A stretch of 64,000 nucleotides of DNA, taken from assembly GCA_948470475.1 (NCBI GenBank), contig OX419341.1:21937135-22001134 (forward strand). Reading direction: 5' to 3'. Below the pieces are notes generated by a model. It did not search any database, was not told the origin of the DNA, and was given only the letters and a program-made list of their open reading frames with translations. How positions within the stretch are numbered: the first letter of the stretch is position 1; each line of letters starts with the position of its first letter. The position numbers and the translations under genes were made by a program. Positions 33,101 to 45,100 of this stretch are shown one piece after another. Source of the DNA: Galaxea fascicularis (Eukaryota; Cnidaria; Anthozoa; Scleractinia; Euphylliidae).

Positions 33101-36100
33101 AATTTGGAGGAAGGTGCGATTTGGTTTTCCCAGTAGTTCAACACGAAGGAACAGCGGGCGTTTTCACTATAAATTTGTCCATGAGGACGCCGCTGATGTA
33201 CGCGAAAGAACTGAAAGAAGCTTACATTTCGTTGTCGAACAACGCTTCCCTGATAAAAATTTTGCTCGTTTCCGATTACCACGTACTTTCAGCGTGAGTA
33301 TAGAAGGATCATATGTCATGGATTTACAACAGCAATTCTGATAAGCTAACTCAAAGAAAAGAATTGTTTACGTTGCATCAATAGGAAATCCTTTAAAAAT
33401 GAAAAAATTAGCACCAGGCCCCGGACCTCCAAAAAACGATAATAACGCCGGGAACTTCGATTGTTTTTGAAATTCGATGGTTTCAGAACGTTTCTTGGGC
33501 TTTTTCGAAAGTAAATCGTCTTGAAACTAAGGACAGACGAGGAATTTTTTCAGAAAAGGCACTTATTTATGGTTTATTTTTTAAGAATTGTGCATTTTTT
33601 ATGAATTAAGCGATTTTTTTATGAATTGTGCGATCGGATGCGATTTGAGGTCAATTGTGCGAAATCGCACCATCGCGTAATATCAGATGGCCTGAGTGTA
33701 TTTACAGTGAAGCCCTAACAGGGGCCAAAGAGTCACATTACAGGCCTGTGTGGAAAGAACCAAGAGGAATTACATTATTACATATTTGAGTTACTGGTAC
33801 TCTAAATGGCAATGGCATTGATACCCACGACAAATTCATGAGCATACATGAAGACCCAGTCAACAGCTCAGGTGTTCTATTGGAAAAAATATTGTCCATT
33901 ATAATCATGTACATGTAGAAATCAAACTATGGTTGCTGGTGGATTACAAAGCACCTCATTACAAACCAGTTTTACAAAGTACCTCACATTACAAACCAGT
34001 GTTAGAAAGGACTTCATTACAAACCAGGGTTACAATTATTGCAATGTACCTGACATTACAAACCACTGTTATAAAGTACCTGACATTACAAACCAGTGTT
34101 ACAAAGGACCTGACATTACAAACCAGAGTTACAAAGGACTTCATTAAAAACCAGGGTTACAAAGTACCTGACATTACCAATCAGCAGGGCCTCATTACAA
34201 ACCAGGGTTAGAAAGTACCTCGCATTACAAACCAGCATTACAAAGAACCTCATTTCAAAGCAGCGTTACAAAGTACCTGACATTACAAATTAGGGTTACA
34301 AACTACCTGGCATTACAAACCAGTATTGCAAAGAACCTGATATTACAAACCAGCATCACAACCGTCCTCATAACAAACTGGGGTTACAAAGTACCTGACA
34401 ACACAAACCAGCGTTACAACGAACCTCATTACAACCGGGGTTACAAAGTACCTGATATTACCAACCAGCATTACAATAAAACCCACTACAGACAAAGTAC
34501 ACGACCTTACAAACCAGCATTACAACTGACCTTATTACAAACAAGCATTCCAACAGACCTCATTACAAACCAGGTTACAACAGACCTCATTAAAACCCGC
34601 GTTACAACAGACCTCATTAAAACCCGCGTTACAACAGACCTCATTACAACCCGGGTTACAACGGACCTTATTATAACCTGGGTTACAACGGACCTCATTA
34701 CAACCTGGGTTACAACGGACCTTATGAAAACCCGCATTACAACAGACCTCATTACAACCCGAGTTACAACGGACCTCATTACAACCCGGGTTACAACGGA
34801 CCTCATTGCAACCTGGGTTTCAACGGACCTTATTACAACCCGGGTTACAACGGACCTCATTACAACCTGAGTTAAAACGGACCTCATTACAACCTGGGTT
34901 ACAACAGACCTCATTACAACCCGGGTTACAACGGACCTCATTACAACCTGGGTTACAATGGACATCATTACAACGGGCGTTACAAAGGACCTCATTACAA
35001 CCTGGGTTACAACGGACCTTATTACAACCCGCGTTACAACGGACCTCATTGCTACCCGGGTTACAACGGACCTGATTACAACCCGGGTTACAACGGACCT
35101 CATTACAACCTGGGTTACAACGGACCTCATTACAACCTGGGTTACAACGGACCTTATTTCAACCTGGGTTACAACAGACCTCATTACAAATCAGCATTAC
35201 ATCGGACCTCATTACAACCCGGGTTACAACGGACCTCATTACAACCCGGCTTACAACGGACCTTATTACAACCCGAGTTACAACGGACCTTATTACAACC
35301 CGGGTTACAACGGACCTCATTGCAACCCGGCTTACAACGGACCTTATTACAACCCGGGTTACAACGGACCTCATTACAACCTGGGTTACAACGGACCTCA
35401 TTACAACCCGGGTTACAATCGTCCTCATTACAACCTGGGTTACAACGGACCTCATTACAACCCGAGTTACAACGGACCTTTTACAACCCGAGTTACAACG
35501 GACCTCATTACAATCAGGATTACATCGGACCTCATTACAACCCGGGTTACAACGGACTTCATTACAACCCGGGTTACAACAGACCTCATTACAACCTGGG
35601 TTACAACGGACCTCATTGCAACCCGGGTTACAACGGACCTCATTACAACCTGGGTTACAACGGACCTCATTACAACCTGGGTTACAACGGACCTCATTAC
35701 AACCCGGGTTACAACGGACCTCATTACAACCCGAGTTACAACGGACCTCATTAGAACCCGGGTTACAACGGACCTCATTACATCCTGGGTTACAACGGAC
35801 CTTATTACAACCCGCGTTACAACGGACCTCATTGCAACCCGGGTTACAACGGACCTCATTACAACCCGAGTTACAACGGACCTCATTACAACCTGGGTTA
35901 CAACGGACCTCATTACAACCTGGGTTACAACGGACCTTATTTCAACCTGGGTTACAACAGACCTCATTACAAACCAGCATTACATCGGACCTCATTACAA
36001 CCCGGGTTACAACGGACCTCATTACAACCCGGCTTACAACGGACCTTATTACAACCCGAGTTACAACGGACCTTATTACAACCCGGGTTACAACGGACCT

Positions 36101-39100
36101 CATTGCAACCCGGCTTACAACGGACCTTATTACAACCCGGGTTACAACGGACCTCATTACAACCTGGGTTACAACGGACCTCATTACAACCCGGGTTACA
36201 ATCGTCCTCATTACAACCTGGGTTACAACGGACCTCATTACAACCCGAGTTACAACGGACCTCATTACAACCCGAGTTACAACGGACCTCATTACAATCA
36301 GGATTACATCGGACCTCATTACAACCCGGGTTACAACGGACTTCATTACAACCCGGGTTACAACAGACCTCATTACAACCTGGGTTACAACGGACCTCAT
36401 TGCAACCCGGGTTACAACGGACCTCATTACAACCTGGGTTACAACGGACCTCATTACAACCTGGGTTACAACGGACCTCATTACAACCCGGGTTACAACG
36501 GACCTCATTACAACCCGAGTTACAACGGACCTTATTACAACCCGAGTTACAACGGACCTCATTAGAACCCGGGTTACAACGGACCTCATTACATCCTGGG
36601 TTACAACGGACCTTATTACAACCCGCGTTACAACGGACCTCATTGCAACCCGGGTTACAACGGACCTTATTACAACCCGGGTTACAACGGACCTCATTAC
36701 AACCCGAGTTACAACGGACCTCATTACAACCTGGGTTACAACGGACCTCATTACAACCTGGGTTACAACGGACCTTATTTCAACCTGGGTTACAACAGAC
36801 CTCATTACAAATCAGCATTACATCGGACCTCATTACAACCCGGGTTACAACGGACCTCATTACAACCCGGCTTACAACGGACCTTATTACAACCCGGGTT
36901 ACAACGGACCTTATTACAACCCGGGTTACAACGGACCTCATTACAACCTGGGTTACAACGGACCTCATTACAACCCGGCTTACAATCGTCCTCATTACAA
37001 CCTGGGTTACAACGGACCTCATTACAACCCGAGTTACAACGGACCTCATTACAACCAGGATTACATCGGACCTCATTACAACCCGGGTTACAACGGATTT
37101 CATTACAACCCGGGTTACAACAGACCTCATTACAACCTGGGTTACAACGGACCTCATTGCAACCCGGGTTACAACGGACCTCATTACAACCTGGGTTACA
37201 ACGGACCTTATTACAACCCGAGTTACAACGGACCTTATTACAACCCGGGTTACAACGGACCTCATTACAACCCGGGTTACAACGGACCTCATTACAACCC
37301 GAGTTACAACGGACCTTATTACAACCCGAGTTACAACGGACCTCATTAGAACCCGGGTTACAACGGACCTCATTACAACCCGGCTTACAACGGACCTTAT
37401 TACAACCCGGGTTACAACGGACCTCATTACAACCTGGGTTACAACGGACCTTATTACAACCCGGGTTACAATCGTCCTCATTAAAACCTGGGTTACAACG
37501 GACCTCATTACAACCCGAGTTACAACGGACCTCATTACAACCAGGATTACATCGGACCTCATTACAACCCGGGTTACAACGGACTTCATTACAACCCGGG
37601 TTACAACAGACCTCATTACAACCTGAGTTACAACGGACCTCATTGCAACCCGGGTTACAACGGACCTCATTACAACCTGGGTTACAACGGACCTCATTAC
37701 AACCCGGGTTACAACGGACCTCATTACAACCCGGGTTACAACAGACCTTATTACAACCCGGGTTACAACAGACCTTATTACAACCCGGGTTACCACAGAC
37801 CTCATTTATCGTTCTTGTCGTGCCTTTTTCCCGAGAAACAAGGATTAATACCCGCGTAACAGTTGCGGTAAACTTTCCGTTTTACGTGAAGAAAGGAGAC
37901 AGAAATAATAAGTTTTCAATTAGAAATCATGTATCAATAAATTCTTTTGGGAATCCCACTTAACTTGTCTATGTACCATTCAACATGCTCATGTAGTTTT
38001 TCTTAGATTAGTAGAATAACCCGCACGAGACTGTAGTATAAAAGGGTGATCACAGTCGAACTGATCGAATTTCTCGAAGATCTATTACCCTGTATTACTG
38101 ATATAAAGATGTCAACTTGATGCAAGTCTAAAGCTTAATGCAAAATAGTTCTGCGTTCAGGTCGATCGATAGATCATTGTTCAGATTGCAATGAACTGAG
38201 GATACTCGATGTATAATTAATTTTGTGGCTCTCGTCGAGTGATCTGCTCTTGTGAAAAACAAACGAAGAGTGTGCTGGTGTCAAATAGTTGGATGACAAA
38301 ACAAGTACTCAAAGATAAACTAGTACAGCAAATTATAGTGTAATATTTCCTGAAGTTGATCACATCTTCCCCATCGTTCCTAGCATTGTTCCGGCACGAA
38401 GGAGCACGATCAGTTCGTACATTCGTGAAAGGAACGCTGTGCAGAGCCATGTGGGCACGAAAGAACGGAAAGGCTCGACAGCTGGGAACGATAGGGAACG
38501 ATGGGCTCGATTGTACTGACAGGGAACAATAAAGGGAACGAATTTACGTCACCTAAGAACGGAAGGAACGGGCATGAAACGCACGAAATCGACCACGACG
38601 ATGAGATGCTTTTGCGGCGAATAAGAGTGACATTTCATTCGAAATAATTTATCCTTAACTCTTTAATGAATGGGAAACAACTGAATAACAAACGTAAACA
38701 CAACCTATGTGCATCGTAATTTAACTATAATATTTGGCAATCTTCCTTTCAGAAGGAAAATAAAGGCGAAAGAGTTAAGCGCGTTCTTCACTAGAAAGAG
38801 GGAAAATCTTGAGTTGATTTTTCTTCAATTACTGGATCTTCAATTACCGTCAAACTAATTTAGAAAAAAACATCGTTTATGGATGCACATACATTGTACA
38901 TTATTTTCCTGTCGGAATTATGCTCTTAAGATTTTTGTATACGTAAAAGAAGTGACTTAGAAAAACATTTCACGATAAAAACTTGCGACAAAACGTTGCT
39001 TGATAACATTGTAAAAAAGTTAAAAACGATAAAAAGCTATAAAGCTAGAATCGACGACGTTTCGACGTTAACATAATGTCATTATCAAGTCAAGAATGTG

Positions 39101-42100
39101 TAAAAATAAGTTCTATAAATACTAAAACGAACAATAAGAGAAAATAGTTTACGGGTTAAACAAAAAGTTTCGCACGTATGGAGTCCGTTTGCACGTTCAA
39201 CTTAGGTTTGAATTTCTTGATATAAAGCATTTCAAACACTAAACAATCAAATTTTCCTTGGCACTTTCTCAGAATCTTAAAATTACTCTCATTCAAACGA
39301 TCTCTCCTACCATGCGCTTCATGAAGATGCTTGCCAATTGCCGAATTTTTGTGCTCAGCGACACGTTGAAAAAGGTGTCGGGCTGTATAGCCGACATAAT
39401 CTGCATCGCACAGATCACATACAAAATGATAAACAACGCATTGCTGATTAACAATTGACGGCTTGGCTTCTTTAGGTTTTAGGTCTTGTTCTAATTTCTT
39501 GCTTACGAAAACTGGCTGCAAAGCGAGGCCAATCTTATTACTGAGATCACGCAACTGCCTCCGAACAGAAGCAAGAAATTAGAACAAGACCTAAAACCTA
39601 AAGAAGCCAAGCCGTCAATTGTTAATCAGCAATGCGTTGTTTATCATTTTGTATGTGATCTGTGCGATGCAGATTATGTCGGCTATACAGCCCGACACCT
39701 TTTTCAACGTGTCGCTGAGCACAAAAATTCGGCAATTGGCAAGCATCTTCATGAAGCGCATGGTAGGAGAGATCGTTTGAATGAGAGTAATTTTAAGATT
39801 CTGAGAAAGTGCCAAGGAAAATTTGATTGTTTAGTGTTTGAAATGCTTTATATCAAGAAATTCAAACCTAAGTTGAACGTGCAAACGGACTCCATACGTG
39901 CGAAACTTTTTGTTTAACCCGTAAACTATTTTCTCTTATTGTTCGTTTTAGTATTTATAGAACTTATTTTTACACATTCTTGACTTGATAATGACGTTAT
40001 GTTAACGTCGAAACGTCGTCGATTTTAGCTTTATAGCTTTTTATTGTTTTTAACTTTTTTACAATGTTATCAAGCAACGTTTTGTCGCAAGTTTTTATCG
40101 TGAAAGATTTTTGTAAGTGCCAAAATTAAGAGTTTTGCAATGTCACCCAAAATGTTACGTGCTGTAACCAACACCGTGGGGAAGACCACTAGTTTTTATT
40201 CCATGGTTGTTGACAAAACAGGGCTGTCATCAAAGGTCAGGCCAAAGATCCTCTCCAGAAATTCTGAGTTAGATCCATGGCTACCTTATTGACTATACCA
40301 CAATAGCTGGATTCCCTGATTCAAGCATATACCTGCCTACTCAAAGAATTAGCCTTGCTACACCTTAATTTTGTTATTGCCATTCGAGTTTCTGGGCCTT
40401 CCATTTTTCCTGTTCTCTACAGAGTCATTCTTCCAAAATGGGCAAAACTCTCCAACAACTAGTAATGTAAACCTATTAGGTACTTTCAAAGGCTTGCTTA
40501 TACACTGCATGTTGTAATTTATTGTAGACTATTCGCATATGGACCTTGATAGATACCGTATGTTTTGCATCTTCATGTACATGTTGACTTGTGGTTTAAT
40601 TTTTTTCTGGTTTAAAATTATTGTTTTCAGCCAGTTTAAGGTAATTCCCTTGAAATTGTTCTACTATCAAACTTTTTTTGAAATTCGGCGTGATTAACAT
40701 TCATGATATGAACATTAAAAAAATGCAATAAAAAAATGGGGTCACCGTGCTTGTTTACACGTCAGCGGGCTCTTAAAATGGGGTATTTTTACCGGCTGCG
40801 CGTTAAATATTCGAATTACCTTCATACAGAGTTAAGTCTTGGTTACCCGAAAGACACAAAGTTTTATCTTGAAAGTAAAGCTTCATTTATTGACATAAGT
40901 CGTATTGCTTCAGTTAAACTGTTTTTGATTGCGTGGTTGCGGGAATGTTGCACTTTTTCGAACAGTTCCGTGGTTGACTTGAAGTCCTGGCCTTGGCCAA
41001 AATACATCCAGTAGGGGACTATTTTCCAAAAATAATCATGTTCTACTATCAAACTTTTTTTCGTCTTCAAATATGTTCTTTATTAAACTGTTCGTAGCAA
41101 ATGCCTGAAAAAAAAAATCGGGGGTCACCGTGCTCGTTAAAGAGAAAAGGAGAATTTATTTCGCTATCGAGCTTAGTTTCAGGGAAATCTCTTATGTTTT
41201 GTACGCGCGCGCGCTCATGTGCGCGCGCTGATGACGCAAAAAATCGTGCGCAGTAGGGATACGCAATGCAATACAAAGGAATTACCTTAATTTTTATTTT
41301 CATTTGTTTCAGATTATGGCTGAAAACAAATTTAAGCCACATCATAATCACATATTTAGGAATTACGGCAATTCCACACCATACCTCATAGAATGCCAAG
41401 GACCAGTGGGTGAGTGGATGTCTACTGAGCTGCAGCCTCGCACGGCCTCGCAAATAAGCCAACTTTACAGCCAAATACACAGACTTATTGAATACAAGAT
41501 CAACTTGTACAGCCATATGGCATCCCCCAGAATACTCAAGGTCAAGAGCAATGTCCAACTCCTGGGGGACCTCCTTAGGATCTTTAGTTCCTATCTTCAT
41601 AACTGTAGCACCTGTGGAGGGAATATGTGTACTGTATGAGAGGACAGAAGATACATGTACTGTCATGTATGTGCACTATAATGACCATGCATTCATGATA
41701 CATGTATTTTGGAAGGAAAGCCTGATGTAGGTGCTAAAAATGCTTAAATTTCAGCCTGTCTTTATTTTGTTCTATGTCTTGTTTGTTTGTTCTTTGTTTT
41801 ACTCAGATTGTTTTCGTACTTGAAAGTTTTAATTTGCATATTGTTATATATGGATGTAAACTCATCTACTTGCCAGTGCAGTTTGTTCGCTCCTCATGTT
41901 TGTTAGTGTTCACCTTTTCCACGTTATCGTCACATTCGTCTTGTAAGTATTTCGCTGCTTTTTTGGTCTTCTTCTTCTTCTGTGCACCTCGCCATTTTCT
42001 TATATCACCTTTATTTATCTCTGTTTGTAATATCTTATTTTTTCAGTTACCTTATTCGCTACTTTCAATCTGTGTTTAAATAAAGTTTCTATTGGTCAAG

Positions 42101-45100
42101 TCAAGCGAAGATGAGTCAGTGACGTTTGCGACGACACCTGAGGTGCCTTTTTCATAGATTCTGTGGATGTCTTCCACTCCTTTCTCTCTACAGTGCATCA
42201 AAGAAAAAAAAAACTCCAGCCAATTGATACAGTGTATGTTGTGCTGATGTGATTGTTTGAAATTGTTGGGGAAGTGGCTGTTTAAGTTTAATATAGTCAG
42301 GTAAGAGGGGACTGTCCATGATTTTTGCTGAATTGATTGCAAATGCACTGCAAATACAATAGGCCATTTCCGAGTTCATGTCTGCCTCCTCTTCAAAGTG
42401 AGTCTAAGTGCGAAGTTTTTGTTATGAAAATTAATTTTCATTCATATGTAAAGTAGAACTAATTACCATCACAAAAACTTTGCACTTAGACTCGCTTTGA
42501 AGAGGAGGCAGACATGAACTCAGAAATGGCCTATTATATATTTTTATACAAATACAACCCTTGCAGAAACATGAAACATGACTTGTGTAACTTAATGTAT
42601 GATTTTATGAATGACAATAATTAATAGGAGAATAAATTAACAATGTACAGTACACTGTATATCAATGCAGATATCAAAGATTATTGTTGCAACTGTGAAT
42701 GCCACCAGCCATAAAAATTACAAAATTATACACATATACAGTGTATATACACTGTAATTATCACCTATATACTAGTGCAGTATACAGTGTACACTACCAA
42801 ATGAGCTATAAAGTAACAAGCCAGCCACTCAGTGCTGGTAATAAATTTACTGGATTTGTAAATTACATACATTTGTAAACAAAATATTAATATTAAATGA
42901 TGTTAAAACAAAATTAATGGTTATGAATAATAGAATCATAATAACTTATTATATTGAACTGTGGAGTAAAGAATGAAGATGTGAAGATCGCAAACAACAT
43001 ACCTTTGATCACAGGAAGAGATGTGCCTAGTGACAGCTCTTCAATAGTTATTTGTTCGATTAATTTGCTGGCAGCTTTTCCTTGCACAAGTTCTGAAAAC
43101 TCTGAGTTCAGTTTCTTTAAAAAGAATGATTTCACCTGTGGAGAATCTCGCCATTCCCTCCACAGAAAGGCCATCAGAAGGTTTACGCTCATGCATGACT
43201 CTTGTTCAGTCGCACTGTCTTTCTTAAAATAGTCTGCAATAAACTGAAGATACAGTAATAATACAGTGTATACTATTCATTTATCAGTTTGATCAACAGG
43301 TAAAAATACATTTTACATCATTCTGTAAATTTGACTGAGACAATAGCCCAGTTTACAATATAGAAAATTTGCAGTGTTAAAGACAACCTGCCTGTGTCAA
43401 ATTTCATTTGTGTCAAGCCATACTTTGTACCCATCTCCCTTTGGGGGTGAGGTGGGGGTGTCAAACACAGCTAACATAAGGCAAATTAATTTTATTGTTT
43501 CTCTCAGTTAGTACGCACACTGTGATTGGTCAATTTTGTGAGCCATATTCTACTGTATGGCCCACTAAATAATTTGAAAGTTTCCTTTCCCGTGTGCCCA
43601 ATGAACCTCAGAGATATACACTGTGTTATTAATATCTTACTGACCTTGTTTTCTTGGTCCATACTGTAAGTTAAAGATCCTCGTTTTTTCCTGTTGATTT
43701 ATGGCCCCCGCGCTTTGCACTTGGGCCATTATAAGCAAACAGGAAAAACGTGGTCTGTAATTTACAGTACTGACCTCAAACTCGGTTAGTAAGAGGTATG
43801 TACAGAATCTCAGGTGCCTTTGGACCACTGTAACTTGCCTTAATTTTGACAAAGCTCCTTGCAAATTTAATTCTCACAACTGTTTACTTTATGAACATAA
43901 TTCATTTGATTCAAATGTGGACCACAGTGGGGTGAAAATAATGCATAAGAGGATTTCTATTCTAACTAACCATTTTCAAATAACAATATAAATCCTCTCA
44001 TGCTGCTTATAATAATTATAATTATAATAATAATGGCTATAATTATTGTAGCCAACTTCTTAATTGGAGGGGCTTGTAAAGATCCTTTTTAACATTTTTT
44101 TTCATTATGGGTTATTTGATGGCAAATTGACCTGGTGAAATGCACATGCAAAGTAGTCATGTACCTGTATCTTTAAAGACACTTTTTAACACATTGGCAG
44201 ATTTAAAAACCATTACAGCAAACCACTTGTCCCCAAAACCTCCATAGCATATGGAATCAAATGGTTTGAGACCATGTGTTTTACCCACACAGTTGCAGTT
44301 TATTTTAATTTATTGGTAACATTTTGAGAACTGATGAGTAGATTGGCAGAGGCTCAATCTCAGCAAAACATTGCATCCATTTACAAAAAATGAGTATTTT
44401 CAGGTCACTCTGAACCTCGTTATCAAAGCAAGGCAGCGATAATTAAACAGTTACTCTTTTTACTCTTTCTTCACAATCATGACTTCCCAGTCATTCATGT
44501 AATTAATGTCAACTAATGTCCATAAAAAAAAAAAACAGCAAAAACTTCACATAGTGGCTCACTCTGAAGAACGGTGCTCAGACCCAAATTTGGAAATGGC
44601 AGGTTAGTGTTATTAACGCAGTTTTGCCCATCCGCCCCCTTCCCACCCTCACCTGAACCAAGACAGAATTAGAAATGGTAAAAAGATCTGTTCTTGGATC
44701 TTGAATATTAATACTCCACAACCTACAGTGTACATGTAGTGTTCACTTCTACTGGGAGACCTAAGATAATGTGTTAAACTAAAGTAGACATAAATACAAT
44801 TCAGTCAATAACAAATAAAGATAAGAGCTCAAGTCACAGTCACTTAAGATTTTCCCCAGAGTGCGAGTCTTGAAAGACTGAATAGATTCAGTGTTCACTC
44901 TTTCTGCAGAGAGCCTGTTCCACACCTGCTTGGCACTAACAAAAGTTGAATACCTACATGTATAGGCCACAACCATACATATGCAGCTCCTTAACCCATT
45001 GACTACCAGCCGTTTTTACGTTTTCGGAGTGATTTTCCAGCAAAAACGATCCATAGCATTTCATGACTTTATATTTGAAACTACCACGGGAAGTGGTGCT

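Larger units (their letters stand above)
38969..40107. mobile_element. Head-to-head pair of 5'-truncated Penelope-like elements
   Basis: Two nearly identical arms of about 536 bp (38969-39504 and 39569-40107) in inverted orientation are separated by a 64-bp spacer. Each arm carries a C-terminal GIY-YIG endonuclease reading outward, then A/T-rich 3' UTR with GTCGAAACGTCGTC. Endonuclease with this Cys-rich entry is characteristic of Penelope-like retroelements. Inverted 5'-truncated copies are a known product of their transposition. It lies in PDZD8 intron 3. Confidence 0.88.

Noticed and set aside
33046..33341. Overlapping plus and minus frames of 76-95 codons
   Set aside because: They are out of frame with the hAT-type finger on the minus strand and sit inside the 1.5-kb element; no similarity seen.
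34507..37963. Very long open frames (up to 577 codons) with YNPGYNGPH, LQPGLQRTS, TTRVTTDLI or MRSVVTRVV repeats
   Set aside because: A 27-base repeat unit without stop codons opens several frames on both strands at once. There is no non-repetitive coding flank, and the array lies inside an intron of PDZD8.
38370..38510. Inverted GGAACGATxGGGAACGATGGG words as a MITE
   Set aside because: Pairing is poor beyond about 15 bases and no flanking duplication is visible.
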